A DNA stretch of 40,827 nt from VRUE01 sp035707825. GTDB lineage: Bacteria; Actinomycetota; Thermoleophilia; Solirubrobacterales; 70-9. Numbering within the stretch: the first letter of the stretch is position 1; each line of letters starts with the position of its first letter. A program made the translations under genes and the position numbers. The stretch spans positions 1 to 40,827 of the forward strand of contig DASSTR010000067.1 of assembly GCA_035707825.1 (NCBI GenBank), given 5' to 3'. Positions 11,293-18,526 of this stretch are shown here, in pieces. The notes under the pieces were generated by a model that ran no database searches, was not told where the DNA came from, and saw only the letters and a list, made by a program, of their open reading frames with translations.

Positions 11293-11780
11293 GCGAGCTC
11301 CTTCCTCAGTCGCTTGATTCCCTCGTGGAGGTTGCGCCGCGCCGCCTCGGTCGAGCAGCCCAGCGCGGCGCCGATCTCGGTGTGGGGGAGGTCGCAGGCA
11401 AAGCGCAGCGCAACGGCGGCGCGCTGCTTCGGCGGCAGGGCGCCGACCGCGTTCCAGACCTCGGCCCCGGTGTCGATCCTGCCGAAGCCGGGCTCGCTGG
11501 CCGCCGGCTCCACCGTCGCCATCTCGGCCACCTCGGCGACCGGCAGGGGGCGGCGTCCGTTGGATCGGTGATGGTCGATTGCCTTGCGGTAGGCGATGGT
11601 CAGCAGCCAGCCGCGCAGGTTGCGGGTGTCGCGCAGCTTCGGGTAGGCGCGCAGCGCGGAGAGGAAGGTCTCCTGGAAGCAATCGTCCGCGTCGCCGCGC
11701 CCGACGGCCCCTCTCAAGACCGACATCACCTCGGCGGCATGCTCGTCGAGCAAGGCCTGAAATGGCGGCAGGGCGGTCAA
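11289..11780 (-). CDS. ECF-type RNA polymerase sigma factor
   Basis: 163 aa. Region 2 is recognisable in DADDCFQETFLSALRAYPKL with RNLRGWLLTIAYRKAIDHHR. Region 4 has LPPKQRAAVALRFACDLPHTE and the helix-turn-helix IGAALGCSTEAARRNLHEGI. There is no region 1 or 3, as in ECF (group 4) sigma factors. The only start in frame after an upstream stop is TTG 11780, which sits inside an 11-bp direct repeat. No anti-sigma factor is visible nearby. The ATGA overlap with ogt suggests that the pair is one transcriptional unit, and a DNA-alkylation response is a reasonable guess. Class confident, regulon unknown. Confidence 0.88.
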   Translation of the reverse strand: MTALPPFQALLDEHAAEVMSVLRGAVGRGDADDCFQETFLSALRAYPKLRDTRNLRGWLLTIAYRKAIDHHRSNGRRPLPVAEVAEMATVEPAASEPGFGRIDTGAEVWNAVGALPPKQRAAVALRFACDLPHTEIGAALGCSTEAARRNLHEGIKRLRKELA

Positions 11781-11813
11781 GTCACAGGTAAGGGGACAGT
11801 GGGGTCAAGTCAC
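11775..11813. repeat. 11-bp direct repeat GGTCAAGTCAC, 28-bp period
   Basis: GGTCAAGTCAC occurs at 11775-11785 and again at 11803-11813. The 17 bp between contain AAGGGGACAGTGGG. On the sigma-gene strand the repeat reads GTGACTTGACC and the proximal copy contains the TTG start codon. It could be a regulator-binding site for the sigma-ogt unit. A decayed intergenic repeat is the alternative; I have only a vague impression that similar strings occur near small transposase elements. Confidence 0.45.
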
Positions 11814-11904
11814 TGATTAAACGCCCTGGCGCCGCCAAGCGTGAGACCGGGTGAACGGAGGCGAACGGCTGCCGGGCCGGCGCGAATCTAGAATCCGCAC
11901 GGCA

Positions 11905-12768
11905 ATGGTGACCGAGCCGGGTGAGCCGCTCAAAGAGGTCGTGCGCCGCGCCCTGGCCGAGGACGTCGGCAGCGGCGACGTCACTTCGCAGGCCACCGTG
12001 CCGCCACAGGCGCAGGGACGGGCGCGGATCGTCCAGAAGCAGCCGGGGGTCGCCTTCGGCTTCGAGGCGGTCCAGGAGACGCTTTCCCAGCTGGGCGTCG
12101 AGGCCTTCGACCGTCTTGTGGTCGAGGGCCAGTGGCGGGAGGAGGTTCCCGCCGAGGTGGCGCTTGCCAGCGGGCCGGCCGGGGCCCTGCTCGCGGCCGA
12201 GCGCACCGCCCTCAACCTGCTCGGCCACCTCTCGGGCATCGCCACCCTCACCGCCCGCTTCGTGGAGGCGATCGCCGGCACCGGCGCCGGCATCCTCGAC
12301 ACCCGAAAGACCCTGCCCGGCCTGCGCGGGCTCGAGAAGGCGGCGGTGGTGGCGGGCGGCGGGCGCAACCACCGCTTCGGCCTCTACGACGCGATCCTGA
12401 TCAAGGAGAACCACATCGCCCTTGCCGGCGGGCTCGCCAAGGCCGTCCACCGGGCCCGGAGCGCTCATCCGGACCTGCCGGTCGAGGTCGAGTGCCGCAA
12501 TCTCGATGAGGTCGCCTACGCGCTCGGCATCGGCGTGGACGTCCTACTGCTTGACAACATGGACGCCGAGGCGTTGCGCGGCGCGGTCCGGTTGCGCGAC
12601 CGGGAGGCGGGCGGCCCCGGCAAGGGGCCCTCGCTGGAGGCATCCGGGGGCGTCTCGCTGGACACCGTGCGCGGCATCGCCGAGACCGGGGTGGACCTCA
12701 TCTCCGTGGGGGCGCTGACCCACTCGGCGCCGACCCTCGACTTCAGCATGCTGATCGACCTCGCCTGA
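11905..12768 (+). CDS. nadC: Nicotinate-nucleotide pyrophosphorylase (quinolinate phosphoribosyltransferase)
   Basis: 287 aa from ATG 11905, the usual family length; the in-frame GTG at 11851 would add 18 poorly conserved residues. It decarboxylates quinolinate and joins it to PRPP to give nicotinate mononucleotide, the entry step of de novo NAD synthesis. Motifs: EDVGSGDVTS near the N-terminus, ERTALNLLGHLSGIAT, and the substrate-binding block ILDTRKTLPGLRGLEK with GGGRNHRFGLYDAILIKENH. VEVECRNLDE and LEASGGVSLDTV complete the barrel. It converges on the fpg-like gene, and nadA lies beyond that. No nadB is seen in the window. Confidence 0.95.
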   Translation: MVTEPGEPLKEVVRRALAEDVGSGDVTSQATVPPQAQGRARIVQKQPGVAFGFEAVQETLSQLGVEAFDRLVVEGQWREEVPAEVALASGPAGALLAAERTALNLLGHLSGIATLTARFVEAIAGTGAGILDTRKTLPGLRGLEKAAVVAGGGRNHRFGLYDAILIKENHIALAGGLAKAVHRARSAHPDLPVEVECRNLDEVAYALGIGVDVLLLDNMDAEALRGAVRLRDREAGGPGKGPSLEASGGVSLDTVRGIAETGVDLISVGALTHSAPTLDFSMLIDLA

Positions 12769-12798
12769 CATCGACGCGAAGCGGAGGAGGCGGCGGAA

Positions 12799-13644
12799 TT
12801 ACTTGAGCAGTTTCGAAAGCCGGCGGTCTTTGAGCACCCGGCCGCCGGTTTGCTCGGCGGGGCAGTAGTTGGTTTGGTGCTCGGAGAAGAAGACGGCCTC
12901 GATCTTGGTGCCGCAGCGGGGGCAGGGCTCGCCCTCGTGTTTGTGGATGCGCAGCGGCTTCGGCGCCTTGTCGGGCAGTTGGCCCTCGATCGTCTCCTCG
13001 TAATGCTCGATCGCGTCGCCGAGCACGTGCAGCGCGGCGCGCAGCCGCTCCACCTCGTCGGGGTCGAGCTCCGAGCCCTTCTTGAACGGAGACAGCCGCG
13101 CCTCCCAGAGGATCTCGTCCACCCAGGAGCGGCCGATCCCCGCGATGTCCCCCTGGTGGCGGAGCAGCGGGTGCAGGTGCCGCGGCTGGTCGATCAGATC
13201 GGCGAACAGCTCCGGCGGCGGCGCGGGCCAGGCTTCCGGGCCCAGCCGCACGATCGACTCGTCCTGCTCGACGGCGTCGGTTGCCAGCAGCTTGGCCCAG
13301 GCGCGCTGCTTGGTGCCCATCTCGCGCAGGCGCAGCTCGCGCCCGTCGGCGAGGCGGATCAGCACCCGCGACGCCCTGTCTTTCGCCGAGGCGCGCTTGT
13401 CGAAGACCCGCAGGCGGCCGGCGGACATCAGATGGATCAGCAGCGCCAGGTCGCCGAACTCGACGATCGGCAGCTTTCCCACCCGTCGGACCTTCGTGAT
13501 CTTGCGGCCGGCTAGGGCTTCGAGCGGCGGCTCGAAGGTCTTCATCACGTTCATTCCCGGCGCCAGCGCCGATTCGACCTCCGCTCCCGCCAGGGCCGCG
13601 TCCAGTCGCCGCGTGGCGATCTCCACCTCCGGTAACTCGGGCAT
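12799..13644 (-). CDS. Fpg/Nei family DNA glycosylase with altered zinc finger
   Basis: 281 aa base-excision repair glycosylase/AP lyase. The N-terminus MPELPEVEIATRRLD carries catalytic Pro2 and Glu3, and Lys57 or so in VGKLPIVEF fits the conserved beta-lobe lysine. The helix-two-turn-helix segment reads IAGIGRSWVDEILW, where the usual Asn of GIGN is Arg. The C-terminal zinc-finger region has Cys241, Cys244 and Cys261, but the expected fourth cysteine is Glu264 (CPAEQTGG). The conserved finger arginine position appears to be His256. It is therefore a divergent member whose lesion preference cannot be read from E. coli Fpg. It lies divergent from nadA and convergent with nadC. Confidence 0.88.
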   Translation of the reverse strand: MPELPEVEIATRRLDAALAGAEVESALAPGMNVMKTFEPPLEALAGRKITKVRRVGKLPIVEFGDLALLIHLMSAGRLRVFDKRASAKDRASRVLIRLADGRELRLREMGTKQRAWAKLLATDAVEQDESIVRLGPEAWPAPPPELFADLIDQPRHLHPLLRHQGDIAGIGRSWVDEILWEARLSPFKKGSELDPDEVERLRAALHVLGDAIEHYEETIEGQLPDKAPKPLRIHKHEGEPCPRCGTKIEAVFFSEHQTNYCPAEQTGGRVLKDRRLSKLLK

Positions 13645-13651
13645 CTCGAGA

Positions 13652-13667
13652 GAGTAAACTCGTACTC
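13652..13667. promoter_or_regulatory. Small inverted repeat between divergent fpg-like and nadA genes
   Basis: GAGTA-N6-TACTC (13652-13667), immediately upstream of the glycosylase start and in the nadA leader. Spacing and symmetry fit a dimeric repressor half-site pair, but I cannot match it to a named regulator. Confidence 0.25.
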
Positions 13668-13732
13668 AGTTCATTCGACTGGTTTTTAGGCCTGCGGCCG
13701 GGCCAGCGAACATCACGGAAGACGGAGGCTCC

Positions 13733-14764
13733 ATGCAGGAGTTGCCCACTATCCAACCTACGATGACGCCGGACCTCTCGTCGGAGGAGGTCGCTGCGCT
13801 GAGCGAGGAGGTGCGCGCCCTCGCGGCCGAGCGCAACGCCGTGATCCTCGCCCACAACTACCAGCTGCCCGAGATCCAGGAGGTGGCCGACTACCTCGGC
13901 GACTCGCTCGGCCTCTCGCGCCAGGCTGCCGCCACCGGCGCCGACGCGATCGCCTTCTGCGGCGTCCACTTCATGGCCGAGACGGCCTCGATCCTCTCGC
14001 CGGGCAAGACGGTGCTGATTCCCGACCCCGACGCCGGCTGCTCGCTCTCGGACTCGATAAACGCCGACCAGCTGCGCGCCTGGAAGGCGGAGCACCCCGG
14101 GGCCAAGGTGGTGATGTACGTCAACACCTCCGCCGAGGTGAAGGCGGAGACCGACTACTGCTGCACGTCCTCCAACGCGGTGCAGGTCGTCGAGCACATC
14201 TGGGCCGAGCACGGCGCCGGGACCGAGATCCTCTTCGGCCCCGATATGTGGCTCGGCTCCTTCGTCGAGCGCGAGACCGGGCTGCGCGACGACCCCGAGC
14301 GCCGCGCCCGCTTCCACATCTGGGACGGCGAGTGCCACGTGCACGCGGGCATCCGCCCCGAGGACATCGAGCGCACCCGCGGCGAACATCCCGAGGCTGA
14401 GTTCCTGATCCACCCCGAGTGCGGATGCTCGACCCAGGCGATGGAGTACGTCGCCGCCGGCGACATCGAGCCCGATGGCATCCACATGCTCTCGACCTCG
14501 GGGATGCTGGCCCACGTCGAGGCGAATCCCGACGGCAGCTTCATCGTCGCGACCGAGAACGGGATGCTCTACCCGCTGCAGCAGGCGGCGCCGCAGGCGA
14601 GCCTGACCGAGGCCAACCGGATGGCCTATTGCAAGTACATGAAGATGATCACGCTGCCGAAACTGCGCGATTCCCTGCGCGAGATGAAGTTCGAGGTCCG
14701 AGTTTCCGCAGATATCGCAGAGCGGGCCCGGGTCCCGATCGAACGAATGGTCGCGATCGGGTAG
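13733..14764 (+). CDS. nadA: Quinolinate synthase A
   Basis: 343 aa 4Fe-4S enzyme that condenses iminoaspartate with dihydroxyacetone phosphate to quinolinate, the substrate of NadC. Visible motifs: VILAHNYQLPEIQEVADYLGDS, FCGVHFMAETASIL and MYVNTSAEVKAETD. The three expected cluster cysteines sit in DYCCTSSNAVQ, HPECGCSTQ and RMAYCKYMKMITL. The ATG at 13733 has GGAGG about 6 bases upstream. Transketolase starts 10 bp after its stop. NadB (aspartate oxidase), which supplies iminoaspartate, is not in the window, and nadC is separated from nadA by the opposite-strand glycosylase. Confidence 0.96.
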   Translation: MQELPTIQPTMTPDLSSEEVAALSEEVRALAAERNAVILAHNYQLPEIQEVADYLGDSLGLSRQAAATGADAIAFCGVHFMAETASILSPGKTVLIPDPDAGCSLSDSINADQLRAWKAEHPGAKVVMYVNTSAEVKAETDYCCTSSNAVQVVEHIWAEHGAGTEILFGPDMWLGSFVERETGLRDDPERRARFHIWDGECHVHAGIRPEDIERTRGEHPEAEFLIHPECGCSTQAMEYVAAGDIEPDGIHMLSTSGMLAHVEANPDGSFIVATENGMLYPLQQAAPQASLTEANRMAYCKYMKMITLPKLRDSLREMKFEVRVSADIAERARVPIERMVAIG

Positions 14765-14774
14765 CCTCGCGCCG

Positions 14775-16628
14775 GTGAGCGGGCAGGTCACAGCCGAGCA
14801 GAGCACGAGCCGGAAGCAGCTACACGAGTACGCGCAGCAGCTGCGCGTCGACTCGGTCCGTGCCGCCGCCGCCGCCGGCTCCGGCCACCCGACCTCTTCG
14901 ATGTCGGCCGCCGACCTGATGGCGGTGCTCCTCGCCGACTACCTGCGCTACGACTTCGCGGCGCCCGACAACGCCGCCAACGACCATCTCGTCTTCTCGA
15001 AGGGCCACGCTTCGCCGCTGCTCTACTCGATGTACAAGCTGGCTGGGGCGATCGACGACGAGGAGCTGCTCACCTTCCGCGAGTACGGCTCGCGCTTGCA
15101 GGGGCACCCGACGCCGGAGATCCCCTGGGTCGACGTCGCCACCGGCTCGCTCGGCCAGGGCCTGCCGATCTCGATCGGGATCGCGCTCGCGGGCAAGCGC
15201 CTCGAGCAGTCCGACTTCCGCGTCTGGGTCCTCTGCGGCGACTCCGAGCTCGCCGAGGGGTCGATGTGGGAGGCCTTCGAGCACGCTGGCGTCGCCGGGC
15301 TCGACAACCTCGTCGCGATCGTCGACGTCAACCGGCTCGGCCAGCGCGGGCCGACGATGCACGAATGGGACACTTCCTCGCTGGCTGCCCGTGCCGCCGC
15401 CTGCGGTTGGGACGTGCAGGAGATCGACGGCCATGACATCGAGGCGATCGACGGCGCCTACGCTCGCGCCCTCGAGGCCGACCAGCCGGCGGTGATCTTC
15501 GCCCGCACCAAGAAGGGCTCGGGGGTCGCCGCGGTCGAGGATAAGGACGGCCAGCACGGCAAGCCGCTCGCCGACCCGGATGCCGCTGTCGAGGAGCTCG
15601 GCGGCCTGCGCTCCCTCCGCGTCGAGGTGCAGGCGCCGCCGCAGCCCCAGCCGATCGAGATCTCCCCCGAGACGGTCGAGCGGCCGAGCTACGAGACCGG
15701 CGACGAGGTCGCGACGCGCGGCGCCTACGGCGACGCGCTGGCCTGGATCGGCTCCGTCGACGAGCGCGTCGTCGCGCTCGACGGCGAGGTTGGCAACTCG
15801 ACCTACGCCGAGCGCTTCGCCGCCAAGCATCCCGACCGCTTCTTCGAGATGTACATCGCCGAGCAGCAGATGGTTGCCGCCGCGGTCGGCCTGCAGACAC
15901 GCGGCTGGAAACCCTTCGCTTCCTCCTTCGGCGCCTTCCTCAGCCGCGCCTACGACTTCATCCGCATGGGCGCGATCTCAGGCGCCGACCTCAAGCTCTG
16001 CGGCTCCCACGTCGGCGTCTCGATCGGCCCCGACGGGCCGTCGCAGATGGCGCTCGAAGACATCGCCGCTTTCCGTGCCGTCCTCGACAGCGTCGTCCTC
16101 TACCCGAGCGACGCCAACCAGACGGTGGCGCTGCTCGACGCGATGCGCGAGCACCGCGGCTTCAGCTACATGCGGACGACACGCGAAAAGACGCCGGTCC
16201 TCTACGAGGCGGGGGAGAGCTTCGAGATCGGCGGCAGCCGCACGCTCCGCTCGAGCGGCGACGACTCGGTGACGCTGGTCGGCGCCGGCATCACCCTGCA
16301 CGAATGCCTGAAGGCCGCCGACGAGCTCGCCGGCAAGGGCGTCTCGGCGCGCGTCGTCGATCTCTACTCGGTGAAACCGGTCGACGCGCGGACCCTGCTC
16401 GCGGCCGCCGATGAAACCGACGCGATCGTCACTGTCGAGGACCATTGGGCCGAGGGCGGAATCGGCGACACCGTCGCCGGCGTCCTCGCCCGCGCCGCCT
16501 CGGCGACGCCGCTGGTAGCTCTCGCGGTGACCGAGCGCCCCGGCAGCGGTCCCCCGGAGGCGCTTCTCGCCGCCGCCGGGATCGACGCGGCGCACATCGT
16601 CGCCGCGGTCGACGAGACGCTCTCTTAG
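14775..16628 (+). CDS. tkt: Transketolase
   Basis: 617 aa, the length of the shorter, animal/archaeal-like single-chain transketolases rather than the roughly 660-aa E. coli type. It transfers two-carbon ketol units in the pentose phosphate pathway using thiamine diphosphate. Motifs: SGHPTSSMSAADLMAVL, VFSKGHASPLLY and GSLGQGLPISIGIALAGK. The ThDP/metal-binding block is CGDSELAEGSMWEAFE ending in DVNRLGQ. The pyrimidine domain begins near residue 310 (GAYGDALAWIG) with ALDGEVGNST, and the C-terminal domain has YSVKPVDARTL. GTG start at 14775, 10 bp after nadA, suggests co-transcription. A nested inverted repeat begins at its stop codon. Confidence 0.95.
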   Translation: MSGQVTAEQSTSRKQLHEYAQQLRVDSVRAAAAAGSGHPTSSMSAADLMAVLLADYLRYDFAAPDNAANDHLVFSKGHASPLLYSMYKLAGAIDDEELLTFREYGSRLQGHPTPEIPWVDVATGSLGQGLPISIGIALAGKRLEQSDFRVWVLCGDSELAEGSMWEAFEHAGVAGLDNLVAIVDVNRLGQRGPTMHEWDTSSLAARAAACGWDVQEIDGHDIEAIDGAYARALEADQPAVIFARTKKGSGVAAVEDKDGQHGKPLADPDAAVEELGGLRSLRVEVQAPPQPQPIEISPETVERPSYETGDEVATRGAYGDALAWIGSVDERVVALDGEVGNSTYAERFAAKHPDRFFEMYIAEQQMVAAAVGLQTRGWKPFASSFGAFLSRAYDFIRMGAISGADLKLCGSHVGVSIGPDGPSQMALEDIAAFRAVLDSVVLYPSDANQTVALLDAMREHRGFSYMRTTREKTPVLYEAGESFEIGGSRTLRSSGDDSVTLVGAGITLHECLKAADELAGKGVSARVVDLYSVKPVDARTLLAAADETDAIVTVEDHWAEGGIGDTVAGVLARAASATPLVALAVTERPGSGPPEALLAAAGIDAAHIVAAVDETLS

Positions 16629-16678
16629 CGTTTTCTAGCGTTCGCTAATACTTCGCTAGGCTTGCGCTCACCTTTTTT
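16626..16678 (+). terminator. Nested TAGCG/CGCTA inverted repeats after tkt
   Basis: TAGCG occurs at 16626-16630 and 16636-16640, and CGCTA at 16643-16647 and 16654-16658, so several alternative short stems can form; CTAGCG/CGCTAG at 16635-16659 is the longest. A run of six T lies at 16673-16678, after a 13-bp spacer. It may be a degenerate terminator for the nadA-tkt unit. Confidence 0.35.
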
Positions 16679-16744
16679 GGGCGGGGACTTGCGCGGTCGA
16701 GCATGCGCAGGAGTCACCCTGTTGTCGCAGAAGGGACCGCAGGC

Positions 16745-17590
16745 ATGGCCAGAGAGAAGAAGCGAAAGAGCAAGCAAGAGGGGACCTCGCGGCCCCGCAG
16801 TGGCGGCGCGCCGATCATCGAGTTGCGCGACGTGACCAAGGTCTACCCGGGCGGCCACATGGCGCTCGACCGCGTTTCCCTGGCGATCAACCGCGGCGAG
16901 TTCGCCTTCCTGGTCGGCCCCACGGGTTGCGGCAAGTCGACGCTGATCAAGACCCTGATCCGCGACGAGGAGGTAACCGAGGGCAGCGTTCGCATCGCCG
17001 GCCGCGATATCGGCGCCCTGCCGGAGAAGAAGATCCCCCAGCTGCGCCGCAACATCGGCACCGTGTTCCAGGACTTCAAGCTGCTCCCCGACCGCACCGT
17101 CTACGACAACGTCGCCTACGCCCTGCAGGTCATCGGCGCCAGCCGCGCCGAGATTCGCACCCAGGTGCCCGAGACGCTGCGCCTGGTCGGCCTCTCGACC
17201 AAGCTTCACAGCTACCCCGACGAGCTCTCCGGCGGCGAGCAGCAGCGCGTCTCGATCGCCCGTGCCTTCGTCAACCACCCGCCCCTGCTGCTCGCCGACG
17301 AGCCGAGCGGCAACCTCGACCCGGTGACCTCCATAGGCGTGATGCAACTGCTCTACCGGATCAACAAGACCGGCACGACGGTGGTCGTCGTCACCCACGA
17401 CCGCGAGATGGTCGACAACATGCGCCGCCGCGTGATCGAGCTGTATGAGGGCCGCGTCGTCCGCGACGAGGTCAGCGGCGGCTACACCGAGGAGTCGACG
17501 ACCGAGTTCGGGGTCCGGATGCGGGCCGAGATGGGGGTCGCCCCCGAGGGGCAGACCAACGGCCACGACCTCCACGACGGCGCTTTCTGA
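16745..17590 (+). CDS. ftsE: Cell division ATP-binding protein FtsE
   Basis: 281 aa from ATG 16745 (MAREKKRKSKQEG), with GAAGGGA upstream; ATG 16703 is an alternative. FtsE is the ATPase of the FtsEX complex, which works with the division machinery to activate peptidoglycan hydrolases. The core starts at IIELRDVTKVYPGGHMALD. Walker A is GPTGCGKSTL, the Q-loop is in GTVFQDFKLLPDRTVYDN, the signature is LSGGEQQRVSIARAF and Walker B LLLADEPSGNLDP. A Lys/Arg-rich N-terminal extension of about 20 residues and a C-terminal tail of about 40 residues exceed the usual 220-230 aa. ftsX starts inside its stop codon (TGATG). Confidence 0.94.
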   Translation: MAREKKRKSKQEGTSRPRSGGAPIIELRDVTKVYPGGHMALDRVSLAINRGEFAFLVGPTGCGKSTLIKTLIRDEEVTEGSVRIAGRDIGALPEKKIPQLRRNIGTVFQDFKLLPDRTVYDNVAYALQVIGASRAEIRTQVPETLRLVGLSTKLHSYPDELSGGEQQRVSIARAFVNHPPLLLADEPSGNLDPVTSIGVMQLLYRINKTGTTVVVVTHDREMVDNMRRRVIELYEGRVVRDEVSGGYTEESTTEFGVRMRAEMGVAPEGQTNGHDLHDGAF

Positions 17591-18519
17591 TGTCGCGCTT
17601 CCTCTTCTTCATCCAGGAGGCCTTCCGGGCGCTGCGCCGCAACGCGGCGCCCAGCATGGCCGCCATCGTGACCACGATCGTCACCGTGATCCTGCTCGGC
17701 GTGCTGATTCCGGTCTTCCAGACCACCCAGGCGAAGAGCGACGAGATTCGCCAGAGCCTCGAATTCAGGGTGCCGGTCTACGACGACGCGACCGAAGCCG
17801 AAATCAGCGCCCTGCAGGGCGATCTGGAAGCGATTCCCCACGTCGCCTCGGTGCGCTTCATCACCAAGGCGGAGGCGCTGAAGGAATTCAAAGACTCCTA
17901 CGGCAAAGCCAAAGTCGAAGAATCGATCACCCAGCTGCGCGGCCACAACCCGCTGCCCGGCAACTTCTCGGTCAAGCCCGACGACGCCAGCAACCTCGAA
18001 GCGGTGCGCAGCGCGGTGGCGCCGCCCGGCCCGGACGGCAAGCCAAAGCCGATCTCATCGATCATCGTCACCGAAACGCCGACCTTCGAACAGCAGCAGG
18101 GGGGCAAGAAGATCGAGCAGGTGACGAGCGCGCTGAAGATCGTCCTCAGCGTGATCACGGCGCTGCTGATCGTCGCCTCGCTGATGCTGGTCGGCAACAC
18201 GATCAGGCTCTCGATCTACACCCGCCGTCGCGAGGTCGAGGTGATGCGCCTGGTCGGGGCCACCCGCTGGTTCATCCGCTGGCCGTTCATGATCGAGGGG
18301 GTGGTGGTCGGCTTCGCCGGAGGCCTGGTAGCCATACTGATCCTGTGGCTGGGCAAGATCACGATCGTCGACCCGCTGAGCGACACCTTTTCCTTCCTCG
18401 CGGCGCAGAACAACAGCACCCTCTCCTTCCCGGCTCTGGTCGCGGTCCTCTTCGCCGCCTCGGTGCTCGTCTCGGCGATCGGCTCCGGCGTCACCCTGCG
18501 CCGCTTCCTGAAGGTCTGA
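17590..18519 (+). CDS. ftsX: Cell division membrane protein FtsX
   Basis: 309 aa. Four membrane segments: about residues 20-40 (MAAIVTTIVTVILLGVLIPV), then three toward the C-terminus (VLSVITALLIVASLMLVG, VVVGFAGGLVAILIL, LVAVLFAASVLVSAIG). Between the first and second lies the large extracytoplasmic domain (about residues 45-170) that in FtsX contacts amidase activators or NlpC/P60 hydrolases. RREVEVMRLVGATRWFIRWPF is the cytoplasmic coupling segment that meets FtsE. The 1-bp overlap with ftsE (A of TGATG) indicates translational coupling. The serine protease gene starts 8 bp after its stop. Confidence 0.94.
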   Translation: MSRFLFFIQEAFRALRRNAAPSMAAIVTTIVTVILLGVLIPVFQTTQAKSDEIRQSLEFRVPVYDDATEAEISALQGDLEAIPHVASVRFITKAEALKEFKDSYGKAKVEESITQLRGHNPLPGNFSVKPDDASNLEAVRSAVAPPGPDGKPKPISSIIVTETPTFEQQQGGKKIEQVTSALKIVLSVITALLIVASLMLVGNTIRLSIYTRRREVEVMRLVGATRWFIRWPFMIEGVVVGFAGGLVAILILWLGKITIVDPLSDTFSFLAAQNNSTLSFPALVAVLFAASVLVSAIGSGVTLRRFLKV

Positions 18520-18526
18520 GGCCCGC

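Noticed and set aside
11840..11860. Third PHO-box-like site (GTGAGAC...GTGAACG) before nadC
   Set aside because: Repeat period is 10 rather than 11 and the core does not match the two sites at the phosphate genes; no functional link.
12743..14806. 687-codon minus-strand frame across nadA and the glycosylase
   Set aside because: Its translation has no family features and covers two well-supported genes; codon-composition shadow.
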